Positions 35,892 through 44,758 of a DNA stretch of 64,000 nt are shown here, piece after piece. The position numbers were made by a program, and so were the translations under genes. This stretch comes from JAJRZL01 sp964557855. Lineage in GTDB: Bacteria > Zixibacteria > MSB-5A5 > GN15 > FEB-12. The notes beneath the pieces were generated by a model. That model worked only from the letters and a program-made list of their open reading frames with translations. It did no database searches and had not been told where the DNA came from. The first letter of the stretch is position 1; every line of letters starts with the position of its first letter. The stretch lies in contig CAZLBP010000008.1 of NCBI GenBank assembly GCA_964557855.1, forward strand, positions 55,039 through 119,038, read 5' to 3'.

Positions 35892-36590
35892 ATGGCAAGC
35901 AGTTCGGAGAAGAAGAAACCGCAAAAGGGCAAGGTCATCGCCATCGACGGCCCGGCCGGAGCCGGTAAGTCGACGACGGCGCGCCTGGTTGCCAAGTGTC
36001 TCGGCTACACGTTTCTCGACACCGGCGCCATGTACCGAGCCATAACCTACGCTGCTCTGAAGCGCGGGATCTCACCGTCAGATGGTCCCGCTCTGGCTGC
36101 TCTGGCCGAGCAAGCATCGATCGAGTTCGTCAAAAGCAAAGACAACTCGACCGTGCTGATTGATGGCGAGGACGTGACCACTGCCATCCGTGCTCCCGAA
36201 GTCACTCGCCATGTATCCGAAGTATCCGCCCATTATGGGGTTCGGCAAGCGATGGTCCGCAAGCAGAAAAAGATCGGTGAGCGAGGCTCTATCGTAGCTG
36301 AAGGTCGTGACACCACCACGGTTGTGTTCCCTCGTGCCGAGGTTAAGGTCTATCTCAATGCTTCGGTGACGCAACGCGCCCAGCGGCGCTTGTTGGATCT
36401 GGCCCAAATGGGTATTCAGAGCACACTCGAAGAACAGAAACAGGAGATCGAACGCCGTGACGAGCTGGATTCCAACCGCCAACACTCCCCACTCACGAAG
36501 GCGCCCGACGCGGTTTTGGTAGATACAACCGCCTTGACGATTGAAGATCAGGTCGACAAGATCATCGAACTGGCAACGGCCGACAGTTGA
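35892..36590 (+). CDS. cmk: Cytidylate kinase
   Basis: Cmk phosphorylates CMP and dCMP. The 232-residue protein has the P-loop IDGPAGAGKSTTARL, DTGAMYRAITYAAL, and the EGRDTTTVVFP segment (usually EGRDIGTVVFP), then QRAQRRLLD. The start ATG 35892 leaves a short Lys-rich leader before the P-loop and agrees with the promoter position. The order cmk-plsC-rpsA is conserved in many bacteria. Confidence 0.95.
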   Translation: MASSSEKKKPQKGKVIAIDGPAGAGKSTTARLVAKCLGYTFLDTGAMYRAITYAALKRGISPSDGPALAALAEQASIEFVKSKDNSTVLIDGEDVTTAIRAPEVTRHVSEVSAHYGVRQAMVRKQKKIGERGSIVAEGRDTTTVVFPRAEVKVYLNASVTQRAQRRLLDLAQMGIQSTLEEQKQEIERRDELDSNRQHSPLTKAPDAVLVDTTALTIEDQVDKIIELATADS

Positions 36591-36596
36591 TGCGTA

Positions 36597-37229
36597 ATGG
36601 ATATTCTCTACACCAACGGCTGGTTTCTGTCACGCGCGGTTGCCGCTATCGTCTTCAGGATGCAGGTTTCGGGCCGAAGGCATGTACCGCATAAAGGCGG
36701 GTTTATCCTCGCTTCCAATCACGTGTCGTATTTCGATCCCCCGCTGCTCGGCAGCGCCGTCAACCGCGAGCTGCACTTTTTGGCCAAAGCGGAGCTGTTC
36801 CGGAATCCGGTGTTCGGCTGGATTCTCAGAAATGTGAACGCCATTCCGGTCAAGAGGGGCGCGATGGACAGACAGGCCCTGAAAATGGCTGTGGCCGCCA
36901 TTGGAAAGGGCTATGGCTTGACTTTGTTTCCCGAAGGTACCCGGTCAAAGACTGCGGATTTCCTGCCTCCCAAACCCGGTTTGGGCATGATTGCCTCTCA
37001 CGCCGGCTGTCCTATTGTCCCCGCCTATGTCGACGGCTCCAACGATCCGGCCGCCTGCCTCTTGGGCCGGACCCATTTGCATATCGCCTTTGGCGAGCCC
37101 TTTCCGGCAGAATGGGTCTGCTCTTTTGAAGCTTCCAAGCAGAGTTACCTCGAAATATCAAGTTCCGTACTGGAACGGATAGGAATTATCCGGGCTGATT
37201 TCAGGTCTCGCCAACAGCTCGTTCACTGA
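36597..37229 (+). CDS. plsC: 1-acyl-sn-glycerol-3-phosphate acyltransferase
   Basis: The enzyme adds the second acyl chain in phospholipid synthesis. The 210-residue protein has SNHVSYFDPP (the HxxxxD catalytic motif), NAIPVKRG, and FPEGTRSKT. The ATG lies 6 bp after the cmk stop, implying one operon. A hydrophobic N-terminus (WFLSRAVAAIVFRM) should anchor it to the membrane. Confidence 0.94.
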   Translation: MDILYTNGWFLSRAVAAIVFRMQVSGRRHVPHKGGFILASNHVSYFDPPLLGSAVNRELHFLAKAELFRNPVFGWILRNVNAIPVKRGAMDRQALKMAVAAIGKGYGLTLFPEGTRSKTADFLPPKPGLGMIASHAGCPIVPAYVDGSNDPAACLLGRTHLHIAFGEPFPAEWVCSFEASKQSYLEISSSVLERIGIIRADFRSRQQLVH

Positions 37230-37248
37230 GATTTTCGTCAAAAAAAGC

Positions 37249-37278
37249 TTGATCTTCTCCGAACATGTGTTATATAAG
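37249..37278 (+). promoter_or_regulatory. Probable rpsA promoter
   Basis: TTGATC (37249-37254) with TATATA (37271-37276; 16-bp spacer) or TATAAG (37273-37278; 18-bp spacer). It would leave a leader of roughly 110 nt before ATG 37394, long enough for autoregulation by S1; GTAAGGAGGTA at 37371-37381 is the ribosome-binding region. Confidence 0.5.
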
Positions 37279-37393
37279 GTAGCTGTCCGACACTCGCGGA
37301 GTGCGGTCGCGGGCAGACAATCCGACAGTCTTCCCAATAGGGAAAATCCAAAGCTGGAGGATAATTATCGTAAGGAGGTAGATTTTACTACGT

Positions 37394-39601
37394 ATGGCAG
37401 AAGCCAAAACAACTAACCCTAACCCTTCCCAAAAAGTCTCCAAACGTAAAGCTACAACAGGTAAGAAAACCAAGAAGGTGAAGACCAAAATGGTCAAGCC
37501 GGCTGCGGAAACCGTTGTTGAATCACGTGATCAAGTCAAGGAGAAACGGGAACGAGTCGTTACAGCCCGCCAGCGACGCATGGCGGAAAAAGCCAAAGTC
37601 CGTGAAGCCACCGGGGACGCCGTAGCGCCCACCGAATCGGAGGTGGAAGCGGTCCGAATTACCGATGTTGCCGGAGTCGTGTACGACGTCGATGAATACC
37701 AGAAGATGGTCGACATGTACGACGCCACGATCCGAGACATCAAAGAAGGTGAAGTCGTCCAGGGCAATGTGATCGGTGTCAGTCGCGATGATGTCATTGT
37801 CGACGTCGGCTTCAAGTCCGAAGGTATCATTCCCATGGACGAGTTCTCGCAGCCGCTTAATATCAAGGTCGGTGACGAGATCGAAGTCTTTCTGGAGGAG
37901 ATCGAGGATTCCAACGGTCAGTTGATCCTGTCCAAGCAGAAAGCCGACTTCATGCGCGTCTGGGAGAAGATCCGCGAAATTCACGACAGCGGCGAAACCA
38001 CCGAAGGTACGGTCACCAGGCGAATCAAAGGCGGTCTGGTAGTGGACATTATGGGCGTCGATGCGTTCTTGCCCGGTTCCCAGGTGGCTCTGCGCCAGGT
38101 GCCTGACTTCGATGCTCTGATCGGCAACCCGATGACGGTCAAGATTATCAAGATCAACAAGAGCCGACGCAACATCGTTGTCTCGCGACGGGTCGTCCTT
38201 GAAGAAGAACGCGAAACCATGCGCGCCGCGCTTCTCAACGAGATTTCCGTCGGCCAGGTCCGCCAGGGCGTGGTCAAAAACATCACCGATTTCGGCGTTT
38301 TTATCGATCTGGGTGGTGTCGACGGTCTGTTGCACATCACGGATATGTCCTGGGGACGGATACGCCACCCCAGTGAACTGGTCAACCTCGGTGAAAAAAT
38401 AGATGTAAAAATCCTTGATTTTGACGAAAAATCTTCGCGCATTTCTCTCGGCCTGAAGCAGATGACGCCTTACCCGTGGGAAAACGTCGAACAGAAATAT
38501 CCTCTCGGCAGGCGGGTCAAGGGACGCGTCGTCTCCATTACCGACTACGGCGCCTTCGTCGAACTCGAAAAGGGTATAGAAGGTTTGATCCATATCTCCG
38601 AAATGTCCTGGACTCAGCACATCAAGCATCCCTCCAAGATCATGAGCGTCAACGACGAAGTTGAGGCGGTGGTGCTGTCCGTCGACAAAGACAACGAGAA
38701 AATTTCTCTCGGTATCAAGCAAATGGAACCGGACCCCTGGACCACTATTGAAGACAAATATCCGGTCGGTCAGATTGTCTCCGGCCGTGTGCGCAACCTG
38801 ACCGCTTTCGGAGCGTTTGTCGAACTGGAAGAAGGGATAGACGGCTTGGTGCATATTTCCGACATGTCCTGGACCAAGCGCATCCAGCATCCTTCGGAAG
38901 TGATGAAAAAGGGTGAGAAAGTCGATGTGAAGATTCTTCGCATCGATCACGAGAACCGCCGTATATCGTTGGGGTACAAGCAATTACGTGAAGATCCCTG
39001 GTCCGAAATCGCCAAGAAATACCCCATCGGATCGGAATGTTTGGGTACTATTACCCGGGTCATGGATCGCGGTGTGGTAGTCGAACTGGACGGCAACGTC
39101 GAAGGTTTTGTGCCCACTACCCAACTGGGACGGAACGACCTGACCGATCCAACCGGCGTGTTCAAGGCTGGTGATGAGATTCCGCTCCAGGTGATCGAAT
39201 TCGATCGTGGTCAGCATAAGATCGTGCTCAGCGTCTCAGCTTACTATAAGAAGCGAGAGCAGGCCGAGCTGGAATCCTTCCTGACCAGGCATCCGATGGA
39301 GACAACCGGTGGTGCCATGGCCGAGGCGATGCCCGAGGAACTGAAGCAGCAATCCGGTCAAAGCGAGTCCGAATCACAGCCTGAAGCATCGGCTCCAACA
39401 GACGTGCCTGAAGAGGTTTCAGCCGAGAAGGCAGCGCCGACCGAACCCGAGCCGACCGACTCCGAGAAATCGGCGTCAGACGGTGCGGGGGAGAGTCCCG
39501 GCGGCGAGGAAGCGGCTTCCGCAACCGAATCGGCCGAACAATCCGAAGCTTCGGCCGACAAGACTGATACGGAAGAACCACCGCCTGAAAAACAAGAGTA
39601 G
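37394..39601 (+). CDS. rpsA: Ribosomal protein S1, six S1 domains with charged tails
   Basis: S1 helps the 30S subunit bind mRNA. Six S1 domains begin near residues 119, 200, 286, 372, 459 and 546; domains 3-5 keep the FGVFIDL/YGAFVEL/FGAFVEL strand and the DMSW motif. The protein has 735 residues against about 560 in E. coli. The extra length is a Lys-rich N-terminal extension (about 1-110) and a C-terminal extension rich in Glu, Ser and Ala (about 640-735). Such tails are low-complexity and probably disordered. A strong terminator follows. Confidence 0.95.
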   Translation: MAEAKTTNPNPSQKVSKRKATTGKKTKKVKTKMVKPAAETVVESRDQVKEKRERVVTARQRRMAEKAKVREATGDAVAPTESEVEAVRITDVAGVVYDVDEYQKMVDMYDATIRDIKEGEVVQGNVIGVSRDDVIVDVGFKSEGIIPMDEFSQPLNIKVGDEIEVFLEEIEDSNGQLILSKQKADFMRVWEKIREIHDSGETTEGTVTRRIKGGLVVDIMGVDAFLPGSQVALRQVPDFDALIGNPMTVKIIKINKSRRNIVVSRRVVLEEERETMRAALLNEISVGQVRQGVVKNITDFGVFIDLGGVDGLLHITDMSWGRIRHPSELVNLGEKIDVKILDFDEKSSRISLGLKQMTPYPWENVEQKYPLGRRVKGRVVSITDYGAFVELEKGIEGLIHISEMSWTQHIKHPSKIMSVNDEVEAVVLSVDKDNEKISLGIKQMEPDPWTTIEDKYPVGQIVSGRVRNLTAFGAFVELEEGIDGLVHISDMSWTKRIQHPSEVMKKGEKVDVKILRIDHENRRISLGYKQLREDPWSEIAKKYPIGSECLGTITRVMDRGVVVELDGNVEGFVPTTQLGRNDLTDPTGVFKAGDEIPLQVIEFDRGQHKIVLSVSAYYKKREQAELESFLTRHPMETTGGAMAEAMPEELKQQSGQSESESQPEASAPTDVPEEVSAEKAAPTEPEPTDSEKSASDGAGESPGGEEAASATESAEQSEASADKTDTEEPPPEKQE

Positions 39602-39624
39602 GGCGGTATTGGAATAAGCAGCAT

Positions 39625-39653
39625 ACCCCGACAGTCCCCTGACTGTCGGGGTT
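39625..39653 (+). terminator. Terminator after rpsA
   Basis: ACCCCGACAGTC (39625-39636) and GACTGTCGGGGT (39641-39652) pair perfectly over 12 bp around CCCT. TTCACATTT follows, so the T-run is interrupted. Confidence 0.8.
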
Positions 39654-39687
39654 CACATTTGACGCTCAGCTTAACACAAGTTGGACA

Positions 39688-40062
39688 ATGGTCGATTTGG
39701 AAAACATATCCATATCATTACTGGAGAAGAAGACCGATCCGGTTTCCGAGATTCGGGTAGACGGCGTTATCGACACCAATACCTCCGGTCAACTCGAATC
39801 GGTAATCGACTCGCTCATCAAGCGGCAGCGGTACCGGTTTGTCATCGATCTGGCCGGTGTCGAATACATCTCGTCGGCCGGCTGGGGCACCCTTATCTCC
39901 CGCATACGGGACGTACGGGACAAGGACGGCGATATTAAGCTGGCAAACATGGTTACCAATGTATATGAAATCTACGAGCTGCTGGAATTCGACAAGGTGC
40001 TCCGGTCCTATCCGTCGGTCGACGCGGCCCGTCAGGATTTCGAAGAGACCGGAGAGACATAG
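39688..40062 (+). CDS. STAS-domain anti-sigma-factor antagonist-like protein
   Basis: The 124-residue protein is a single STAS domain: ISLLEKKTDPVSEIRVDGVI, RFVIDLAGVEYISSAGWGTL with the conserved serine position in ISSAGW, and a final helix. SpoIIAA-type proteins bind anti-sigma kinases when the serine is unphosphorylated. No serine kinase or PP2C phosphatase gene is nearby, so its partner is elsewhere. The downstream diguanylate cyclase is 161 bp away. Confidence 0.88.
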   Translation: MVDLENISISLLEKKTDPVSEIRVDGVIDTNTSGQLESVIDSLIKRQRYRFVIDLAGVEYISSAGWGTLISRIRDVRDKDGDIKLANMVTNVYEIYELLEFDKVLRSYPSVDAARQDFEETGET

Positions 40063-40223
40063 GTCCGCTCGGCCGGTTATTCCCCTGATGTTCAGAGAAG
40101 AGGGTATCGGCAGAGCGCCGGCGGACAACGACGGTCTTTGTGGATCGTATGCTCTGCAAAATGTAGTTGACAGTTTGGCGTGGTCCGGTATATTGAAGCC
40201 AAACGATTATTAGGGGTCGCCCG

Positions 40224-41876
40224 ATGGAAATACAACAAATACTCATACTTGGCCTGTCGGTGGCGGTCGTGGTCCTGGCCGTTCTGCTGGTTTGGCGTCA
40301 CCGCCGGGAGCGACGGACGGAATCCTTGTTGCAGCGCATGGACTTGTCCGAGTTCTCCGACTTCCTGGTCACCAACAGCAAGGAAGGTACCATCGGTGAT
40401 GTCGCGCGCCGGGTATCGAACCTGCTGATAAAAACCTGCGGCTGTGACCGGATTCTGTTTCTCAGGAAAAAACGTCGTTTTTTGGAGCTTAATTACTACT
40501 ATGGTCTGACGAAGTTTGACCGTCGTGACTTCCGGCTGGCGGCCAACCCGAAGTTGACGAGAGCCCTTTATGCCGGGTTCACGCCGCGGCCTGTCACCGA
40601 CCTTCAGGAGATCCTGCCGCAACAGTACATGCCGCTGCTCAACAAGTACAATCTGGACTTGTTTTTCCCCGTATTTTGGCGCGACAACCTGTACGGTGTC
40701 TATTTCATCAAGAACAATTTCCTGACTGAATCATCCGAATTCCGATTGCTGGTGGCCCAGCTGGCCCAGTCGCTGTCGGCGGCCTATCACGTTAAATGGC
40801 ACGAATCCCGTCAGGAACAGCTCCAGAAAAAGATCGAGAACCCGACGCCGTCTCGGGCAGAGCCTCGGCAAACAACGGCTGTTGAAGGCGCCCGGCTTCT
40901 CAAGCTCGTTAAACACCGCAGCGCCGAGACCATTGTCCCCAAACTGATCGGTTCCATAAAGGAAGATCTGAATATCAACCGCATTGCCTATATCTGGCGG
41001 GAAGGCGACAATCGAGAGACGCCGCCCAGAATGATCCAGGAGGGAATCGACCGCGCCATCAATCTTCCGAAACAGGCCGGATTCGAGAAGTTGGTCGAGG
41101 CCGTGGATAACGGCCGTCCGATTCCAATCGAATCTCTGCTCAAGTCCCAGCCGGCCGTGCATGCCTGGGCGAAGGCGCTGCAAGACAGTGGCTTACACCA
41201 AGTAATGTCGTTTCCGCTGGCAGACAACAGGCCCGGCGTACTGGCCCTGAGCACCGGTCAAAAACCGGCGCGCGACCTGCAAAAGAAAATTGACACCGTC
41301 TGTGAACACGCCCGCGACTTGTTTGAAAACGCCGTGACATTCGAACGTATCGAGGAGATGTCGTATACCGATAATCTCACCGGCCTGGCCAACCAGCGTT
41401 ATTTCAGGCGGCGTCTCGATGAAGAAATCCAGCGAGCCAAACGGTACAAACGCGAACTGGCCCTGATTATCTTCGATCTCGACCAGCTGAAAGCTATCAA
41501 TGACAAGCACGGTCACCTGGCCGGAGATGCTGTGCTTAAACAGGTGGGCACGATACTCAGAAAGTCGATACGCGCCATCGACATCATCGCCCGATATGGC
41601 GGCGACGAATTCTGTATCATCATGCCCGAAGCCGATACCGACACCTGTCGGAAGTTTATGGAACGCTTGCGGCGTGAGGTGGCTCGAGTCGGCTTCACGA
41701 TTGAGAATATCCCCGATCCGTTGAACTTTACCATATCCCTCGGCGGAGCGGTGTTGCCGACCCATGCCGAAGACGGCGACCAACTGGTCCACCTCGCCGA
41801 TATGGCTCTCCTGAAGGCCAAAGAAGCCGGCCGGGATACCTGTTGCTTGTATGATGCCTCGGTCGCACAAAAGTAG
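40224..41876 (+). CDS. Membrane-anchored diguanylate cyclase (GAF-GGDEF)
   Basis: One N-terminal helix (ILILGLSVAVVVLAVLLVW) anchors the protein. Two GAF-like regions follow (about 40-190 and 220-365), then a GGDEF domain (about 380-550) with YTDNLTGLANQRYF, the intact active site YGGDEF (near 457) and an RAID inhibitory RxxD site five residues before it. It should make cyclic di-GMP and show product inhibition. Cyclic di-GMP commonly controls pili and exopolysaccharide. The export genes begin 385 bp downstream. Confidence 0.92.
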   Translation: MEIQQILILGLSVAVVVLAVLLVWRHRRERRTESLLQRMDLSEFSDFLVTNSKEGTIGDVARRVSNLLIKTCGCDRILFLRKKRRFLELNYYYGLTKFDRRDFRLAANPKLTRALYAGFTPRPVTDLQEILPQQYMPLLNKYNLDLFFPVFWRDNLYGVYFIKNNFLTESSEFRLLVAQLAQSLSAAYHVKWHESRQEQLQKKIENPTPSRAEPRQTTAVEGARLLKLVKHRSAETIVPKLIGSIKEDLNINRIAYIWREGDNRETPPRMIQEGIDRAINLPKQAGFEKLVEAVDNGRPIPIESLLKSQPAVHAWAKALQDSGLHQVMSFPLADNRPGVLALSTGQKPARDLQKKIDTVCEHARDLFENAVTFERIEEMSYTDNLTGLANQRYFRRRLDEEIQRAKRYKRELALIIFDLDQLKAINDKHGHLAGDAVLKQVGTILRKSIRAIDIIARYGGDEFCIIMPEADTDTCRKFMERLRREVARVGFTIENIPDPLNFTISLGGAVLPTHAEDGDQLVHLADMALLKAKEAGRDTCCLYDASVAQK

Positions 41877-41935
41877 GTCAGGTCCCTTGAGGACCTGACT
41901 CCGTGTGTCAGGACCATAAAGGTCCTGACCTACTT
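41871..41935 (+). repeat. Nested palindrome at the end of the diguanylate cyclase gene
   Basis: The outer arms AAGTAGGTCAGG (41871-41882) and CCTGACCTACTT (41924-41935) are perfect complements. Inside are two smaller hairpins, AGGTCC-CTTG-AGGACCT-like and AGGACC-ATAA-AGGTCCT. The left arm includes the stop codon. It may serve as a terminator by structure, although no T-run follows. Confidence 0.75.
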
Positions 41936-42261
41936 ACAAAACTCATCCCTCTTGTACCCAAACCCTTCCTTGTCGGGTGCTGCACTCTCTTGCGGTGCGG
42001 ACCTGTTCCCTGTTGCGACAGGTCTTGAGACCGCGTTAGCGGGATTGTGACCTGTCGCTTCTCAAGGAACAACGGATCTGCCCTGCACGCCTCCCCAAAC
42101 CCAATCCGGAACCAATTCCCACCCAATCCGGTTCAACTAATTAAACTTTACACATGTATAAACCGTATCTATATTTCCATCTAAACAGACCGAAAACATG
42201 TACCGACACTCAATATAACTTGTTCGTTTTGTTGGATTTAGATGAAAGCAGGTAGTTACAG
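41936..42261. other. Repeat-rich gap and leader of the exopolysaccharide genes
   Basis: It holds the GCGACAGG-family copy at 42015-42058 and then an AT-rich stretch (about 42130-42260) that should contain the promoter of the export operon. I could not choose one promoter with confidence. No gene is visible. Confidence 0.55.
42015..42058. repeat. GCGACAGG-family palindromic repeat
   Basis: GCGACAGGTC at the left and GACCTGTCGC at the right are exact complements (10 bp). The middle carries CCGC-GTTA-GCGG, a second stem. It resembles the 21001-21043 copy in length and layout. Confidence 0.75.
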
Positions 42262-43245
42262 ATGATAACCAAATTCTTGTCTCTTTTGATTTGCATGATA
42301 CTGATAGCCGTTGGCATTGTGGGCGCCGACAGCTACCGCGTCGGGCAGGGGGATGTCCTCGATATCAATTTCTGGCAGGACCCATCGCTCAACTCCACGG
42401 TCCGGGTCAACCAGGAAGGGAAAATAACGCTGGACATTGTCGGTGACGTTGAAGCCGCCGGCAAAACTACCCAGGAACTGGAAAACGACATAGTTCGACG
42501 CATGTCACGCCTCAACAAGAATATCTCCCAGGCGGTCGTACGGGTAGCGTCATACAACTATCAGCACGTCTTCGTCAGCGGACAGGTTAACAATCCCGGC
42601 AAGTACACCTTCGAAGAGATCCCGGATCTCTGGACTATCCTCAACGAAGCCGGAGGCTTGACCGAAACTGCTGATTTGAGCCGGGTGACCATTATCCGTG
42701 GCGGCGAAGAGGCCGGCAAAGTCGAAGTGGTCAATGTTGCCGAGGCCATTGCCACCGGTCAATTGGACCAACTACCGAAGATCGGCCGCGAGGATACCAT
42801 TGAGGTGCCGAGAACTCTGGCCGGGCTGCCGTCCGCCGAACTGAGCGGGCCGATTGAACGCAAGAACGTCATCTACGTGGTCGGAGCCGTAACCGAGCCC
42901 GGGCCGGTCAAGTTCGAGAAGGATGTTGATGTCCTTGAAGCTATAGCTCTTGCCGGAGGTTTTAATGGGGCGGCCGATGTCAAGAAGGCGAAAGTACTGG
43001 CCAAAGACGGTTATTATGCGCAGTCCTTGCACTTTGATTTGGAGAAGTATGCACTATCAGGCGCCCCTGCCCGATATATTATGAACAAGGAAGATATTGT
43101 GGTTGTACCATATCAAGAGCGGTCAACATGGGAAAAAATAGCCACCATTCTGACCCCGATCGGTGCGGCCGCCGGTGTCATAACTTCGGGCGTATTGATT
43201 TATAACGCCTTGAACGATGAAACGAGCAGCGATTTGTTTAGATAA
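42262..43245 (+). CDS. Polysaccharide export protein (Wza-like, SLBB)
   Basis: The family forms the outer-membrane export channel for exopolysaccharide. A signal peptide (MILIAVGIVGA) leads to the poly-export domain (SYRVGQGDVLDINFWQDP, VRVNQEGKITLDIVGDV). Two SLBB domains follow (VFVSGQVNNPGKYTF and IYVVGAVTEPGPVKF). No cysteine follows the signal peptide, so it is not a Wza-type lipoprotein. A C-terminal hydrophobic helix (ILTPIGAAAGVITSGVLIY) may supply the anchor. It opens a five-gene cluster with chain-length, TPR, kinase and deacetylase genes. Confidence 0.9.
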   Translation: MITKFLSLLICMILIAVGIVGADSYRVGQGDVLDINFWQDPSLNSTVRVNQEGKITLDIVGDVEAAGKTTQELENDIVRRMSRLNKNISQAVVRVASYNYQHVFVSGQVNNPGKYTFEEIPDLWTILNEAGGLTETADLSRVTIIRGGEEAGKVEVVNVAEAIATGQLDQLPKIGREDTIEVPRTLAGLPSAELSGPIERKNVIYVVGAVTEPGPVKFEKDVDVLEAIALAGGFNGAADVKKAKVLAKDGYYAQSLHFDLEKYALSGAPARYIMNKEDIVVVPYQERSTWEKIATILTPIGAAAGVITSGVLIYNALNDETSSDLFR

Positions 43246-43253
43246 GTCTTGAA

Positions 43254-44756
43254 ATGCCAATAGATAAAGAAAAAACCATCAACTTCAAAGACATCCTGGC
43301 CATTGTCGCGAAACGCAAATGGCTGATCATCATCCCTCTGATTATAGTTGCCGGTCTGGCCTATGGCGGAACATACCTGCTGGAACCCAAATACCGATCA
43401 TCGACCATCATCTGGATCGATGAACCGGGTTCCGTCTCTCGCGAATTGGTGCAGATCATCGGACGCGAACGCTCGTTTCGTGAGACGGGCGAGGAGCGAC
43501 GTCGTAAGATACAATCGCTCCAGAACGAGCTCACCTCGCAAACCTATCTCAACCAGTTGATCGATCAACTCGATCTGGATCAGGATCCGGCGCTGACCCG
43601 CAAGGCGGCCAAAATGAGAGAGGATAACCCGATGTTCTCTCTCGAACAACTCAAGCAGCATCTTCTGATCGACAAACTGCGCTCACAAATAGGTGTGGGG
43701 TTTGTCGGCGCCGATCATATCATGCTCTCGGTCGAGGCGTATGATCCGGTGAAGGCCAGGGACTTGGTCACCGCTCTGGCCGGTATCCTGGAAAAGGAGA
43801 AAACCAAATACGAACTGGAAAAGATTCTCGACAATCAGTCCTTTGCCGACCTGCAGCTTCAGAAGACAGAGTACCATTACCAGCAGGCACTCGATTCACT
43901 GACCGAGGCTCAGTCGCGGTACACGGAGTTGCGTCTGCCGGAAAACATCGCCTCCGAGGAAAACCGCCGCGAAATTGTCACGGATATCGACAAGACACAA
44001 TTGGAAATCGACGATATGATTCGCGAACGGGATAACCTCCGTTCCCGGTTGGCGGCTCTGGACCTCGACGGGACCCGACTCAAGTATACCGATTCTATTG
44101 TCGATCTGAGGACGGAAATCGATGGTCAGTTGAACCTCTTCGCCGATATGATGCAGAAGTACGCCTGGGACGAGCAGAACCTGATCAATGTCAATATCCG
44201 CCTGGTGGACAATCTGCGCAAGCTGGAAAACGCCCTGACCGAGGCGGTTAACGATCAGTTCGAATCGTATCCTGACGACCAGCGTCGCCTGCTGGAAGAA
44301 TACTTCGTAGTCGAGGAAAATCTGGATGTACTACGGTCCCGCAAAGCCCGTCTCCAGAGTGCTCTGGACAATATCAACGACCGCATCAACCTGCTGCCGA
44401 AGCTGGGCGCCGAGCTCGCCGAACTCGAACGGAAAGTCAACGAAGCCCGGAAATACCGGGATGCTTTTCGCTCCGAAGAAGCAACGGTGTCGATTTTATC
44501 CGAGCAGGCCAAAGAGCGCACCAAGTACAAAATCATCGAACCGGCCCGGGTACCGCTGGAGCCGTTCTGGCCGGATCGGATCAAAATCCTCATGATGGGT
44601 CTGGTGCTTGGGTTGATGCTGGGCGGATCCGCTGTATTTCTGGCCGAAATCTTCGATAACTCTATTAAGAAGACTGAAGACGTTGAACAATACCTGGAAC
44701 TGTCGGTTCTGGCGACTATTCCCAGGATCGAACGACTCAAGAGTATCAGGCGGTAA
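43254..44756 (+). CDS. Wzz/GumC-type chain-length determinant protein
   Basis: The 500-residue protein has a membrane helix near residues 20-46 (WLIIIPLIIVAGLAYGGTYL), a long periplasmic coiled-coil region (about 170-410), and a second membrane helix near 440-465 (ILMMGLVLGLMLGGSAVFL). This is the polysaccharide co-polymerase layout. No kinase domain is fused; the kinase is a separate gene at 45886. A proline-containing EPARVPLEPFWP segment before the second helix is typical. Confidence 0.9.
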   Translation: MPIDKEKTINFKDILAIVAKRKWLIIIPLIIVAGLAYGGTYLLEPKYRSSTIIWIDEPGSVSRELVQIIGRERSFRETGEERRRKIQSLQNELTSQTYLNQLIDQLDLDQDPALTRKAAKMREDNPMFSLEQLKQHLLIDKLRSQIGVGFVGADHIMLSVEAYDPVKARDLVTALAGILEKEKTKYELEKILDNQSFADLQLQKTEYHYQQALDSLTEAQSRYTELRLPENIASEENRREIVTDIDKTQLEIDDMIRERDNLRSRLAALDLDGTRLKYTDSIVDLRTEIDGQLNLFADMMQKYAWDEQNLINVNIRLVDNLRKLENALTEAVNDQFESYPDDQRRLLEEYFVVEENLDVLRSRKARLQSALDNINDRINLLPKLGAELAELERKVNEARKYRDAFRSEEATVSILSEQAKERTKYKIIEPARVPLEPFWPDRIKILMMGLVLGLMLGGSAVFLAEIFDNSIKKTEDVEQYLELSVLATIPRIERLKSIRR

Positions 44757-44758
44757 TC

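Noticed and set aside
37523..38983. Antisense open frame of 486 codons opposite rpsA
   Set aside because: The repetitive S1 domains create a repetitive His/Asp/Val-rich shadow; the + strand gene is certain.
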